DNA of 64,000 nt from Thioalbus denitrificans (GTDB lineage: Bacteria > Pseudomonadota > Gammaproteobacteria > DSM-26407), in the NCBI RefSeq assembly GCF_003337735.1, contig NZ_QPJY01000002.1:186001-250000 (forward strand), given 5' to 3'. This document shows positions 53,878 through 64,000 of the stretch, piece after piece; the first letter of the stretch is position 1, and the number at the start of each line of letters is the position of its first letter. A program made the position numbers and the translations under genes. The notes below the pieces were generated by a model. That model was not told where the DNA came from. It did no database searches and was given only the letters and a program-made list of their open reading frames with translations.

Positions 53878-55680
53878 GTGAGTGCACTGAGCCACATTCG
53901 CAACTTCTCGATCATCGCGCATATCGATCACGGCAAATCCACCCTGGCCGACCGTCTGATCCAGAACTGCGGCGGCCTGGCCGATCGCGAGATGTCCGCG
54001 CAGGTGCTCGACTCCATGGACCTGGAGCGGGAGCGCGGCATCACCATCAAGGCCCAGAGCGTCTCCCTGCGCTACCAGGCGCGGGACGGGCGGAACTACC
54101 TGCTCAACTTCATCGACACCCCCGGCCATGTGGACTTCTCCTACGAGGTCTCCCGTTCACTGGCCGCCTGCGAGGGGGCGCTGCTGGTGGTGGACGCCGC
54201 CCAGGGAGTGGAGGCCCAGACGGTCGCCAACTGCTACACCGCTTTCGAGCAGGGGCTCGAGGTCCTGCCGGTGCTGAACAAGATCGACCTGCCCCAGGCG
54301 GAGCCCGAGCGGGTCATCCAGGAGATCGAGGAGATCGTGGGTATCGAGGCGGACAACGCCTCCCGGGTCAGCGCCAAGACCGGTCTCGGGGTCGATGAGC
54401 TGCTCGAACGCATCGTCGCCGACATCCCGCCGCCTCAGGGGGATCCGGAGGGTACCCTGCGCGCCCTCATCATCGATTCCTGGTTCGACAACTATCTCGG
54501 CGTGGTGTCGCTGGTCCGGGTCATGGACGGCACCCTGCGGCCCGGCGAGAAGATCCGCGTCATGTCCACCGGGCGGGATCACCTGCTCGACCAGGTGGGC
54601 ATCTTCACTCCCAAGCGGACCCGTACCGAGGCCCTGCGCGCCGGTGAGGTGGGCTTCGTCGTGGCCGGCATCAAGGACATCAACGGGGCGCCCGTGGGGG
54701 ACACCCTGACCCATGCCAACCGCCCCGCGGACAAGCAGCTGCCGGGCTTCCAGAAGGTGCGCCCCCAGGTCTTTGCGGGGCTGTTTCCGGTGGATTCCGA
54801 CGATTACGAGGATTTCCGCGACGCCCTGGCCAAGCTGAGCCTGAACGACGCGGCGCTGTTCTACGAGCCGGAGACCTCCACGGCGCTCGGCTTCGGCTTC
54901 CGCTGCGGTTTCCTGGGCATGCTCCACATGGAGATCATCCAGGAACGCCTGGAGCGGGAGTACGAAATCGACCTCATCACCACCGCCCCGACGGTGGTTT
55001 TCGAGGTGCTCACCACGGCCGATGAGGTCATCTCGGTGGACAACCCGGCGACCCTGCCGGAGCCGGGCCGCATCCGCGAGATCCGGGAACCCATCGTGGA
55101 AGCCCACATCCTGGTGCCCCAGGAGCACGTGGGCAACGTCATCGGCCTGTGCGTGGAGAAGCGCGGCGCACAGAAGCGCATGCAGTATCTCGGCAACCAG
55201 GTGACCCTCACCTACGAGTTGCCGATGAACGAAGTGGTGCTGGATTTCTTCGACCGGCTCAAGTCGGTGAGCCGCGGCTACGCCTCGCTGGAATACAGCT
55301 TCAAGCGGTTCCAGGCCGCCGACCTGGTGAAACTCGATATCCTCATCAACGCCGAGCGGGTGGACGCGCTCTCGCTCATCGTCCATCGGGACAAGGCCTA
55401 TAACCGCGGGCGTGACCTGGTGGAGAAGATGAAGGAGATCATTCCCCAGCAGATGTTCGAAGTGGCCATCCAGGCGGCCATCGGCAATCACGTCATCGCC
55501 CGCAGCACGGTCAAGGCCCTGCGCAAGAACGTCCTGGCCAAGTGCTATGGCGGCGACGTTTCGCGCAAGCGCAAGCTGCTCGAAAAGCAGAAAGCGGGCA
55601 AGCGGCGCATGAAGCAACTCGGCAAAGTCGAGATCCCCCAGGAAGCCTTCCTCGCCATCCTGCAGGTAGAGAAAAAATAA
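53878..55680 (+). CDS. lepA: Elongation factor 4 (LepA)
   Basis: A ribosome-associated GTPase, 600 residues. G-domain motifs: [44 protein letters not shown]. The C-terminal domain unique to LepA is present ([21 protein letters not shown], then [20 protein letters not shown]). GTG 53878 gives the family start [13 protein letters not shown]; an in-frame GTG at 53815 would add 21 residues without homology. It ends one base before lepB. Confidence 0.97.
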   Translation: MSALSHIRNFSIIAHIDHGKSTLADRLIQNCGGLADREMSAQVLDSMDLERERGITIKAQSVSLRYQARDGRNYLLNFIDTPGHVDFSYEVSRSLAACEGALLVVDAAQGVEAQTVANCYTAFEQGLEVLPVLNKIDLPQAEPERVIQEIEEIVGIEADNASRVSAKTGLGVDELLERIVADIPPPQGDPEGTLRALIIDSWFDNYLGVVSLVRVMDGTLRPGEKIRVMSTGRDHLLDQVGIFTPKRTRTEALRAGEVGFVVAGIKDINGAPVGDTLTHANRPADKQLPGFQKVRPQVFAGLFPVDSDDYEDFRDALAKLSLNDAALFYEPETSTALGFGFRCGFLGMLHMEIIQERLEREYEIDLITTAPTVVFEVLTTADEVISVDNPATLPEPGRIREIREPIVEAHILVPQEHVGNVIGLCVEKRGAQKRMQYLGNQVTLTYELPMNEVVLDFFDRLKSVSRGYASLEYSFKRFQAADLVKLDILINAERVDALSLIVHRDKAYNRGRDLVEKMKEIIPQQMFEVAIQAAIGNHVIARSTVKALRKNVLAKCYGGDVSRKRKLLEKQKAGKRRMKQLGKVEIPQEAFLAILQVEKK

Positions 55681-55681
55681 T

Positions 55682-56488
55682 ATGAGCCTTGATTTCCCAA
55701 CGCTGCTCGTGCTCGCCACCTTCCTGACCGGTGGAATATGGGCCCTGGACGCCCTGTTGTGGGCGCCGAAACGCCGCTCCCTGGCCACGGAGGAGGGCGG
55801 TACGGCCGCCGCAGAGCCAGCCCGTGAGCCGGTGGTGGTCGAATACGCGCGCTCCTTCTTCCCGGTCGTGCTCGCCGTTCTGGTGCTGCGGTCCTTCGTG
55901 GTGGAGCCGTTCCGGATTCCTTCCGGCTCGATGATGCCCACCCTGCTCGTGGGCGACTTCATCCTGGTGAACAAGTTCGCCTACGGCATCCGGCTGCCGG
56001 TCCTCAACAGCAAGGTGCTGGAGGTGGGCGAGCCAGAACGGGGTGACGTGGTGGTCTTCCGCTATCCCCAGGATCCGGGCGTCGACTACATCAAGCGGGT
56101 GGTCGGTGTGCCCGGGGATCGGGTCGCCTACTACAACAAGACTGTCTATATCAACGGCCAGCCCGCCGGGCAGGATTCCCTCGGGATCTACCAGGGGGAG
56201 GGGGCGGGAGCCGTGATGACCGGCGCCGAGGAGCGCATGGAACTGCTCGACGGGGTATCCCACCATATCCTCGTGCGCAACGGTCAGCCTTCCGTCGAGG
56301 GCGAGTTCGTGGTCCCGGCCGGCCAGTACTTCGTGATGGGGGACAACCGCGACAACAGCAATGACAGCCGTTACTGGGGAACGGTTCCCGAAGAGAACCT
56401 GGTGGGCAAGGCATTCCTGATCTGGATGAACTACGACGGCGAGGCCGGGGGCGTTTCCTGGTCCCGCATCGGGTCCGGCATCGATTGA
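55682..56488 (+). CDS. lepB: Signal peptidase I
   Basis: It removes signal peptides from exported proteins; 268 residues. Two N-terminal helices (LLVLATFLTGGIWALDALLW; ARSFFPVVLAVLVLRSFVV), the catalytic serine in FRIPSGSMMPTLLVGD and the general-base lysine in DYIKRVVGVPGDRV, plus VMGDNRDNSNDSRYWG. The ATG is one base after the lepA stop. Confidence 0.97.
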   Translation: MSLDFPTLLVLATFLTGGIWALDALLWAPKRRSLATEEGGTAAAEPAREPVVVEYARSFFPVVLAVLVLRSFVVEPFRIPSGSMMPTLLVGDFILVNKFAYGIRLPVLNSKVLEVGEPERGDVVVFRYPQDPGVDYIKRVVGVPGDRVAYYNKTVYINGQPAGQDSLGIYQGEGAGAVMTGAEERMELLDGVSHHILVRNGQPSVEGEFVVPAGQYFVMGDNRDNSNDSRYWGTVPEENLVGKAFLIWMNYDGEAGGVSWSRIGSGID

Positions 56489-56530
56489 TGTCCGGCCGCG
56501 AACACCGGGAGTGACCGAAGGCATGTTCGC

Positions 56531-56566
56531 CCGGCGGCCCCGGGCGGATGTGGCCGGGGCCGCCGG
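56531..56566 (+). other. Large GC hairpin downstream of lepB
   Basis: CCGGCGGCCCCGG (56531-56543) and its perfect 13-base complement (56554-56566) around a 10-base loop. No T-run; probably a transcript-end or stability structure between lepB and the DUF4845 gene. Confidence 0.55.
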
Positions 56567-56766
56567 CCTGCGGCTTGCCTCGGGGCGTCGCAGCGTATAG
56601 CTTTTCCCGTGTATGCAGCGTTGCCGTAGAGGGACCAACGGCCCCCGGCGTCATTTTCGTGACCGGTGGTTCGGGTTCCCCCCGACCAGCGGCGCCGTGC
56701 GGGCCTGCAGGATCAAGCGCAGGCGTTATACTCGATCCCAACCCCGACCACCGCAGGAGAATGACC

Positions 56767-57137
56767 ATGGGAACACGCTTCAGCCAGAGAGGAATGACCG
56801 CCATCGGGTGGCTGATCATCCTGGGGCTAGTCGCTTTCTTCGCGTTGCTGGTACTGCGTCTGACACCGGTCTACCTGGAGCACTACAAGGTCACGAGCGC
56901 ACTGCAGTCGCTGCACGAGGAGCCCTTCATCACCCGCAAGACCAATCACGAGGTCATGAACCTGTTCATTCGCCGGATCAGTATCGATGATGTTGATCGG
57001 GTGCGGGAAGGGAACGTCAAGATTGAAAACCGGCAGGGCAAACTCACCATCCGGGTGACCTACGAGGTTCGCATTCCCATGGTCGCCAATATTGATGCGG
57101 TGGTCAGCTTCGACGACAGCGAGGAATTCGTGGCTCA

Positions 57138-57141
<4 letters not shown>
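56767..57141 (+). CDS. DUF4845 domain-containing membrane protein
   Basis: A 124-residue protein with one N-terminal helix ([20 protein letters not shown], about 12-31) and a small periplasmic domain ([34 protein letters not shown]). The family occurs between lepB and rnc in many gammaproteobacteria; function unknown. ATG 56767 is 6 bases after AGGAGA, while ATG 56761 directly abuts it and is unlikely. A TATACT is at 56727-56732. Confidence 0.9.
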
Positions 57142-57810
<669 letters not shown>

Positions 57811-57818
<8 letters not shown>

Positions 57819-58713
57819 ACCGGAAGCCCGCCGCAGCGGTTTCGTCGCCCTTGTCGGGCGTCCCAATGTGGGCAAATCGACCCTGCTCAACCGGCTCCTC
57901 GGGCAGAAGATCAGCATCACTTCGCCGAAGCCCCAGACCACCCGCCACCGGATTCTCGGGATCAAGACGGAAGGTGCGGTGCAGACGGTGTACGTGGATA
58001 CGCCGGGTGTCCACCAGGGCGGAAAACGCGCCATCAACCGCTACATGAACCGCGCCGCGCTGAGCACCCTGGCGGAGGTGGACGTGATCGTGATGCTGGT
58101 GGACGGCCTGCGCTGGACCGACGAGGACGCCCAGCTCCTGAAGCGCGTCATGGAGGCGGGGCGGCCGGTGATCCTGGCGGTGAACAAGGTGGACCGCATC
58201 GCGGACAAGACCCGGCTGCTGCCCCACCTGCAGGCGTTGGCCGCCAAGGCCGGGTTCCTCGATATCGTCCCCCTGTCGGCCTACTCCGGCGACAATCTCG
58301 ATGTCCTGGAGAAAATCATCGCGAGCCAGTTGCCCGAGGGGGACTGGCTGTTCGATGCCGACCAGCTCACCGACCGCAGCGAACGGTTCCTCGCGGCCGA
58401 AATCGTCCGGGAAAAGCTCATGCGCAGCCTGGGGGATGAAGTGCCCTACGCGCTGGCGGTGGAGCTCGAGGAGTTCCGCGAGGAGGAGGGCCGGCGCAGC
58501 ATCAGTGCCGTCATCTGGGTCGAACGCTCCGGGCAGAAGGCCATCGTCATCGGCAAGGGCGGGGAACAGCTCAAGGAAGTGGGCCGCCAGGCCCGTCACG
58601 ACATGGAGAAGCTGTTCGACGCCCATGTCTTCCTGCGCCTGTGGGTGAAAGTCCGTGAAGGCTGGTCCGATGACGAACGGAGCCTGGCCAGCCTCGGATA
58701 CCAGAACGACTGA
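57811..58713 (+). CDS. era: GTPase Era
   Basis: An essential GTPase binding 16S rRNA during 30S maturation; 300 residues. [40 protein letters not shown], and the C-terminal KH domain ([20 protein letters not shown]). Overlaps rnc by 8 bases. Confidence 0.98.
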
Positions 58714-58741
58714 CGTCCCCCACTGAACCGGACCGGTACCC

Positions 58742-59476
58742 ATGTCCGAGCGGGTAAGCCTGCAGCCCGCCTACGTGCTGCATCAACGTGCCTATCGCGA
58801 AACCAGCCGGCTGCTCGAGGTGCTGACCCGCGATTACGGACGCATCGGCATCGTGGCCCGTGGCGCCCGTCGCCCCGGCTCGCGGGTACGCCCCTTGCTG
58901 CAGCCATTCGTACCGCTGCTCCTGTCCTGGTCGGCGCCCGGAGAGCTGGCGACTCTCACCGGCGCCGAATCGGCGGGAAGGGCGCTGCACCTGCAGGGGG
59001 ATGCCCTGGTCTGCGGGTTCTACCTCAACGAGCTGCTGCTGCGCCTGCTGACGCGGCACGATCCGGCTCCCGAGCTGTTCTCCGCCTACCATGACGCCCT
59101 CGGCAGGTTGCAAACCCATGGCTGCGACCCGACAATACTGCGTCGGTTCGAGAAACGGCTCCTCGATGTCCTGGGTTACGGCCTGCAGCTGCACGAGGAT
59201 GCCCGGGGCGAGGCCCTGTCGGCCGACGGGCACTACCACTATGAACCGGAACGGGGAGCGATCCCGGCCGGTGCGGATCGCGACACTCCGACGGGCGGAA
59301 TAACCATCCTGGGCCGCTGTCTGCAGGCCCTGGCCGCGGACACGCCGCTTGACGAGACCTGCCAGAAGCAGGCCCAGCGCCTCCTGGCCTCGATCCTTGC
59401 CCCCCACCTGGGTCCGCGGCCCCTGAAAAGCCGGGACCTGCTGATCCGGACCCGCAGAAGGAGGACCACCGAGTGA
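58742..59476 (+). CDS. recO: DNA repair protein RecO
   Basis: A 244-residue RecFOR-pathway mediator. OB-fold start ([35 protein letters not shown]), then the helical domain ([20 protein letters not shown]) and [12 protein letters not shown] at the end. Overlaps pdxJ by 4 bases. Confidence 0.96.
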   Translation: MSERVSLQPAYVLHQRAYRETSRLLEVLTRDYGRIGIVARGARRPGSRVRPLLQPFVPLLLSWSAPGELATLTGAESAGRALHLQGDALVCGFYLNELLLRLLTRHDPAPELFSAYHDALGRLQTHGCDPTILRRFEKRLLDVLGYGLQLHEDARGEALSADGHYHYEPERGAIPAGADRDTPTGGITILGRCLQALAADTPLDETCQKQAQRLLASILAPHLGPRPLKSRDLLIRTRRRRTTE

Positions 59477-60210
59477 CTGGGCAGAGCCGTCTTCTGCTTG
59501 GCGTGAACATCGATCATGTCGCCACCCTGCGCCAGGCCCGGGGAACCCGCTTTCCCGATCCCGTCCAGGCGGCCGCCGAGGCCGAGCTGGCGGGTGCGGA
59601 CGGCATCACCGTGCACCTGCGCGAAGATCGCCGGCATATCCAGGAACGGGACGTGGAGCTGCTGCGGCAGACCCTGCAGACCCGGATGAACCTGGAAATG
59701 GCGGTCACCGACGGGATGCTGGCGATTGCCGAGCGCTACCGCCCGGAACACTGTTGCCTGGTGCCGGAGAAACGCCAGGAACTGACCACCGAGGGCGGAC
59801 TGGACGTGGCGGGACAGCTTCCCCGGGTGCGCGATGCCTGCGCGCGCCTGGCGGCGGCGGGGATCGAGGTCTCCCTGTTCATCGATCCCGATCCCGTCCA
59901 GATCGATGCCGCGGTGGCCGCCGGCGCACCCACTGTCGAGATTCATACCGGGCGTTACGCCGATGCCGCCGATGCGCCCGGCCGCGCAACGGAACGGGAG
60001 CGCGTGGCCGCGGCGGTGCGCCACGCCGCTGCGGCGGGGCTGGTCGTGAATGCGGGCCATGGCCTCAACTACCTGAATGTCCACCCCATTGCGGCCATGC
60101 CCCAGCTCAACGAGCTCAACATAGGTCACGCCATCATCGCCCGGGCGGTCATCACGGGGCTGCGCGAAGCGGTCGCGGAGATGCGCCGGCTCATGGACGC
60201 GGCGCGGTGA
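59473..60210 (+). CDS. pdxJ: Pyridoxine 5'-phosphate synthase
   Basis: It condenses 1-deoxyxylulose-5-phosphate with 3-amino-2-oxopropyl phosphate to PNP; 245 residues. Motifs: [84 protein letters not shown] 59473 overlaps the recO stop. Confidence 0.98.
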   Translation: MTGQSRLLLGVNIDHVATLRQARGTRFPDPVQAAAEAELAGADGITVHLREDRRHIQERDVELLRQTLQTRMNLEMAVTDGMLAIAERYRPEHCCLVPEKRQELTTEGGLDVAGQLPRVRDACARLAAAGIEVSLFIDPDPVQIDAAVAAGAPTVEIHTGRYADAADAPGRATERERVAAAVRHAAAAGLVVNAGHGLNYLNVHPIAAMPQLNELNIGHAIIARAVITGLREAVAEMRRLMDAAR

Positions 60211-60596
60211 TGAGCATTGCGGGTATCGGGACCGACCTGGTGGAAGTGGCGCGACTGGCGCGGGGCCTGCAGCGCTTCGGCGAGCGCTACAGCAGCCGTA
60301 TCCTGGCCGGCGCGGAACACGAGGAGTTCCGTCGTGCAGCGGATCCCGGACGGTTCCTGGCCAAGCGCTTTGCCGCCAAGGAGGCGTTTGCCAAGGCGCT
60401 GGGTACCGGCTTCCGCGACGGCATCAGCCTGCGCCAGCTGGCGGTGGTCCACGACGAGATGGGGCGGCCGGGCATCCAGTGCAGCGGAGCGGCCCTGGAG
60501 CGGCTGCGGGCGATGCGGGCCCGGGACTGCCACCTCAGCATTTCCGATGACGGTGCCTACGCGCTCGCGTTCGTCATTTTGACCGCTGCTCCCTGA
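60210..60596 (+). CDS. acpS: Holo-[acyl-carrier-protein] synthase
   Basis: It attaches 4'-phosphopantetheine to ACP; 128 residues. [11 protein letters not shown] (Mg-binding Asp), [20 protein letters not shown] (catalytic Glu/Lys) and [20 protein letters not shown] overlaps the pdxJ stop (TGATG). The 3' end overlaps the convergent kinase by 23 bases, leaving no room for a terminator. Confidence 0.96.
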   Translation: MSIAGIGTDLVEVARLARGLQRFGERYSSRILAGAEHEEFRRAADPGRFLAKRFAAKEAFAKALGTGFRDGISLRQLAVVHDEMGRPGIQCSGAALERLRAMRARDCHLSISDDGAYALAFVILTAAP

Positions 60597-63423
60597 GCGT
60601 CGCCACACTCTCGCCGGCTGCCGCGAGAACCGCGTGGGCGGCAGCGCGGAAAGCGGTATGGGCGAAAGCGATTGCCGCGTCGTCGTCCTTTGCCAGCAGC
60701 GCCCGCTCGAGGCGCTCGGCGGATGCCTTCAGCTGGGGAACGCCGGTGAAGCAGGTACCGCCATGGACTCGGTGGACCAGTTCCCGCATCCGTGACAGTT
60801 CCCCACTCGCGTGGGCCTGGGCGATGGCCTCGACCTTCTCCCCCAGTTCCCCGACGAGCTGCTGCAATATCTCGTCGGCCAGTTCCCGGTTGCCGTTGGC
60901 CAGACGAACCCCGAGCTCATGGTCGATGACCGACATACCGGACTCCGGAGCCGGACCGGGAACCGGACCCGTTTCGGGACCGGTGTCCCTGGCGCCCGGC
61001 AATGTCAGCCAGCACTTCAGTTTCTCCGCGAGTTGACGGGAGTTGAAGGGCTTGGAAAGGTAGTCGTCCAGGCCCGCGGCCAGAAGTTTCTCCGCCTCAC
61101 CGGCCATGGCGTGGGCGGTGAGCGCGATGACCGGGGTGCGTAGACCCTCCTTTTCCATGGCGCGCAATTCGCGGGTGGCGCTCACCCCATCCAGGTGCGG
61201 CATCTGGATGTCCATCAGCACGGCGTCGAAATCCTGCCCGCGCAGCACTTCGAGCGCCTCGACGCCATCGCAGGCCTGGCTTACCCGCAACCCGAGTTCC
61301 TCGAGCATGATGGTGGCGAGCTTGAGGTTCGCGGCATTGTCGTCGACCACCAGCACGGAGGGCGTGCTTCCGGGAGCGGAGGAGTCGTTGTCCAGGGCGC
61401 CCGGGCTGGCGGCAACCGGGCTGTCAGCCCGGCCCAGCAGGATGGCGACCAGCTCCCTGCGCAACCGCTGCTGCGAAACCGGCTTTGGCAGTATTGCGGC
61501 GGTCCCCAGCGCCTTGAGGCGTTCCCTGCACACCAGCTGGTGCGGGCTGGCGTTGGGCAGCAGTACGACCGGCGCGCCACCGTCCCGGCACAGGGTGCCG
61601 AGCAGTGCCTCCACATCGCTGTTGCAGGTGTCGCCCGCGGCCGTGCCGATCAGCACCAGCTCGATGGGGCGTCCCTGGGCGCGGGCGGTGTCCAGGTGCT
61701 CTGCGAGGCGATCGCGGTCATCGATTTCAGTCACCTGCATGCGCCAGCCGGTGAGCAGGTGCCGCAGCGCCGTGCGTACGAGGGGATGGGGCTCGCAGAT
61801 CAGGGCGCGGCGGTCGGCGAGGCCGTCGGCATGCAGGTTGCGCACCGCGGGTCCCGTGGCACAGGTGAAAGTGAAGGTGAAGGTCGAACCACGGCCGAGT
61901 TCACTCTCCACGCTGATGGAACCCCCGAGCTGTTCCACCAGCTTCTTGGAGATGATGAGTCCCAGACCGGTGCCGCCGAACAGGCGCCTGGGCGAGCCGT
62001 CCGCCTGCTGGAACGGCTTGAACAGCTGCGCCAGCTGTTCCCGATCCATGCCGATGCCCGTGTCGGCAATGCTGATGCGCAGGGTTGAGTTCTCCTCGTT
62101 CTCCTCCTCCAGCATGACGCGCACGGCGACGCTGCCGCGGTTGGTGAACTTGATGGCATTGCCCACCAGGTTGATCAGGATCTGCTTCAGCCGCGTGGAA
62201 TCGGTCCGAACGCGGTCGGGGACATCCGAGTAGAACAGCGAGATCAGCTCCAGGCCCTTCTGCCGGGCACCCGGCGCCAGCATGTACACCACGTCCTCCA
62301 CCGCATCGCGCAGCGGGAAGTCGCTCACCTGGAGGGAGAGTTTTCCCGCCTCGATCTTGGAGAAGTCGAGAATGTCGTTGACGATGTTGAGCAGGTCCGA
62401 GGCCGATTTCTCGATGGTTGCCACATACTCGGACTGCACCCCGTTCAGCCGGGTCTTCTGCAGCAGTTCCGTGTAGCCGATGATGCCGTTCATGGGAGTG
62501 CGGATTTCGTGGCTCATGTTGGCCAGGAACTCGGATTTGACCCGGTTGGCGTCCTCGGCGCGCTTGCGCGCGATATCCAGCTCGATGTTCTGGATCTCGA
62601 TGGTTTCCAGCGTCTCGCGCAGGTCGGCGGTGGCCTGGTCGATGTTCTCCTGCATTTCACTGCGTGCCGAGCCCAGGGACTCGGCCATGGCGTTCACCCC
62701 GGAGGCGAGGGTGTTCAGCTCGCCACCCCCCTCCGGCGGGACACGCGTATCCAGGTCGCCGGAACGGATCCGGTCGACCGCCCGGGTCAGGGCGAGGATG
62801 GGGTCGCTGACGCTGCGGCCGATGCGCAGGGCGACGACGGCGCTGATGGCCAGTACGCCAGCAAGCAGGATCGCGCCATTGATGATGGCCTGGTATTTCT
62901 TGAGCAGCGTGCCCGTGCGCGACACCTCGACGGCCACGGTCCCCAGCAGCCGCGTTCCCGTCGTGGACCGCGTGCCGGGGTCGGCCATTTGATCGGGAAA
63001 ATCGGCAACCATGACGTTGCCGATCACGATGGGGGCATGGAATATGATCGAACGGCCGTTGCGCGCCTCGGACATGACCACGCCGCTGCGGGTGTCCACG
63101 AGCGGGCGATCATGGGGTGCGAATTCCGGTCCGGCACGGACCAGCAGCTGGAGGTCGGAGTCGTAGATGGCCGCGGCACGGACATCCTGCTCTTCCAGAA
63201 TCGCGTTCACCAGGCCCTGGAGAATCTCCCCGTTGCCCGAGAAGACACCGTACTCCGCGGCGGGGGCGAGCTGCTGGACCAGCATCCGCCCGGTCTCGAG
63301 CATACCCTCCTCGAGATCATAGATGCGGATGGAGATGAAATAGGCGCTCAGGAGCAACGAGAGCACCAGCGTCGGGACCAGCGCCAGCAGCAGCACCTTG
63401 TGGCGGATGCCCCAGTTCTTCAT
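60574..63423 (-). CDS. barA: BarA-like hybrid sensor histidine kinase
   Basis: A 949-residue tripartite kinase of the BarA/GacS type, which in relatives phosphorylates UvrY/GacA to control Csr small RNAs. N-terminal helix ([20 protein letters not shown]), periplasmic sensor (about 35-175), second helix (about 181-200), HAMP, HisKA with [13 protein letters not shown] (His305), HATPase ([32 protein letters not shown]), a first receiver-like domain that lacks the phospho-acceptor Asp, a complete second receiver ([27 protein letters not shown]) and an HPt domain ([17 protein letters not shown]). Opposite recO-pdxJ-acpS, as in other gammaproteobacteria. ATG overlaps the stop of the upstream binding protein. 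Confidence 0.93.
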   Translation of the reverse strand: MKNWGIRHKVLLLALVPTLVLSLLLSAYFISIRIYDLEEGMLETGRMLVQQLAPAAEYGVFSGNGEILQGLVNAILEEQDVRAAAIYDSDLQLLVRAGPEFAPHDRPLVDTRSGVVMSEARNGRSIIFHAPIVIGNVMVADFPDQMADPGTRSTTGTRLLGTVAVEVSRTGTLLKKYQAIINGAILLAGVLAISAVVALRIGRSVSDPILALTRAVDRIRSGDLDTRVPPEGGGELNTLASGVNAMAESLGSARSEMQENIDQATADLRETLETIEIQNIELDIARKRAEDANRVKSEFLANMSHEIRTPMNGIIGYTELLQKTRLNGVQSEYVATIEKSASDLLNIVNDILDFSKIEAGKLSLQVSDFPLRDAVEDVVYMLAPGARQKGLELISLFYSDVPDRVRTDSTRLKQILINLVGNAIKFTNRGSVAVRVMLEEENEENSTLRISIADTGIGMDREQLAQLFKPFQQADGSPRRLFGGTGLGLIISKKLVEQLGGSISVESELGRGSTFTFTFTCATGPAVRNLHADGLADRRALICEPHPLVRTALRHLLTGWRMQVTEIDDRDRLAEHLDTARAQGRPIELVLIGTAAGDTCNSDVEALLGTLCRDGGAPVVLLPNASPHQLVCRERLKALGTAAILPKPVSQQRLRRELVAILLGRADSPVAASPGALDNDSSAPGSTPSVLVVDDNAANLKLATIMLEELGLRVSQACDGVEALEVLRGQDFDAVLMDIQMPHLDGVSATRELRAMEKEGLRTPVIALTAHAMAGEAEKLLAAGLDDYLSKPFNSRQLAEKLKCWLTLPGARDTGPETGPVPGPAPESGMSVIDHELGVRLANGNRELADEILQQLVGELGEKVEAIAQAHASGELSRMRELVHRVHGGTCFTGVPQLKASAERLERALLAKDDDAAIAFAHTAFRAAAHAVLAAAGESVATLREQRSK

Positions 63424-64000
63424 GGCCGTCTCTCCTGCACGGCGTCCATCCGCCGGACCTGCCCGAGCAGATCGGCGTCATCCGGAAGGACGATGCCGAG
63501 CGAGCGGGTGACTTGGCGGTTCACGGCAATCTCGTACTCCTCTGGCGGCCGGGGCGGCGGCAGTCGCGGGGGAGTCATGGCGAATGCGTCGAGCAGCAGG
63601 CGCCCGGCCTGACGTCCAACCTGTACCGGCGTAGTGTACACCGCGGCGATCGCACCGGCCCTTACGTAGGCGCGGGAAAATCCGATCACGGGTATTTCGC
63701 GCCGGTAGGTCGCCAGCAGGATGCCCTGCACGCTGTACTGGTTGTAGACGACGGGATCGGGCAGTGCGAGCACCACATCCGAATCGTCGAGCAGGCCGAG
63801 GATGGCAGGCAGGGGATTCTCGTCCTCCCGGATATGCACCGGGTGCAGCCGCAGCCCATGGGTTGCCGCCACCGCTTCGAGCTCCGTCTTTTCCAGGGCC
63901 GACGAGGGTCCGAGCGGAACGGCTATGTCGCGGGCTTCCGGAAACGCGCTCTGCAGGAGATGGAGGGTCCGGGCGAAGGGCTGATCCAGGTAGATGGCGG
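63420..64000 (-). CDS. ABC-type substrate-binding-like periplasmic protein (partial, N-terminus outside window)
   Basis: About 193 C-terminal residues are visible; the frame is open to the window edge. The sequence ([72 protein letters not shown]) resembles the C-terminal half of the ABC_sub_bind family, related to type 1 periplasmic binding proteins. Its stop overlaps the kinase start by 4 bases (ATGA), so the two are co-translated, suggesting it supplies a ligand signal to the kinase rather than feeding a transporter. No permease or ATPase gene is visible. Confidence 0.8.
   Translation of the reverse strand, partial: AIYLDQPFARTLHLLQSAFPEARDIAVPLGPSSALEKTELEAVAATHGLRLHPVHIREDENPLPAILGLLDDSDVVLALPDPVVYNQYSVQGILLATYRREIPVIGFSRAYVRAGAIAAVYTTPVQVGRQAGRLLLDAFAMTPPRLPPPRPPEEYEIAVNRQVTRSLGIVLPDDADLLGQVRRMDAVQERRP

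Overview
This 64-kb window is a piece of the chromosome of a high-GC gammaproteobacterium. The evidence is the gene order: suhB-trmJ-cysE-iscR-iscS-iscU-iscA-hscB-hscA-fdx-iscX, rlmN-pilW-rodZ-ispG-hisS-yfgM-bamB-der, rpoE-rseA-rseB-rseC-mucD-lepA-lepB-rnc-era-recO-pdxJ-acpS facing a BarA-type hybrid kinase, and queA/tgt-yajC-secD-secF. A free-living Chromatiales-like organism is plausible, but nothing here fixes the genus. I see no phage, IS element, CRISPR array, rRNA or tRNA gene.

Layout. 1-7.6 kb is an accessory metabolic island. Divergent from an IclR-type regulator runs a minus-strand set: a distant phosphoketolase homologue (TPP enzyme), a DUF1537 four-carbon acid-sugar kinase, and a TRAP transporter with a Tat-exported, TakP-like binding protein; its large permease runs off the left edge. 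Two copies of a TTnACATGGTGAA-type palindrome sit at the regulator's start and before the transporter genes, suggesting one IclR regulon. 7.8-15.7 kb is queA, a DUF2058 gene, a soluble histidine kinase, tgt, yajC, secD and secF, closed by a strong bidirectional terminator. 15.8-24.2 kb holds suhB, trmJ, cysE and a complete isc iron-sulfur operon with a near-consensus type-1 IscR box on its promoter. 24.5-33.7 kb holds ndk, rlmN, a pilus-biogenesis TPR lipoprotein, rodZ, ispG, hisS, yfgM, bamB and der. 33.7-37.0 kb carries a HIT protein, htpX and prfB (with its programmed +1 frameshift), each gap holding a copy of a dispersed inverted-repeat element; lysS and ygfZ follow.

39.8-46.7 kb is a second TRAP system, of the C4-dicarboxylate DctPQM type, with its own DctB/DctD two-component pair. 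The region before dctP has a sigma-54 promoter and two tandem 14-bp palindromes 32 bp apart, so the whole circuit can be read from sequence. 46.8-49.1 kb has sdhE-ygfX convergent with nadB. 49.4-53.5 kb is the sigma-E envelope stress operon (rpoE, rseA, rseB, rseC, mucD), and 53.9-60.6 kb is lepA, lepB, a DUF4845 protein, rnc, era, recO, pdxJ and acpS. On the minus strand at 60.6-64.0 kb a BarA-like hybrid kinase overlaps an ABC-type substrate-binding protein that runs off the right edge.

Most of the window is conserved housekeeping. The parts most worth a second look are the phosphoketolase-like/DUF1537/TRAP/IclR island, the cluster of three inverted-repeat elements at 33.7-37.0 kb, and a 44-residue membrane microprotein before queA.
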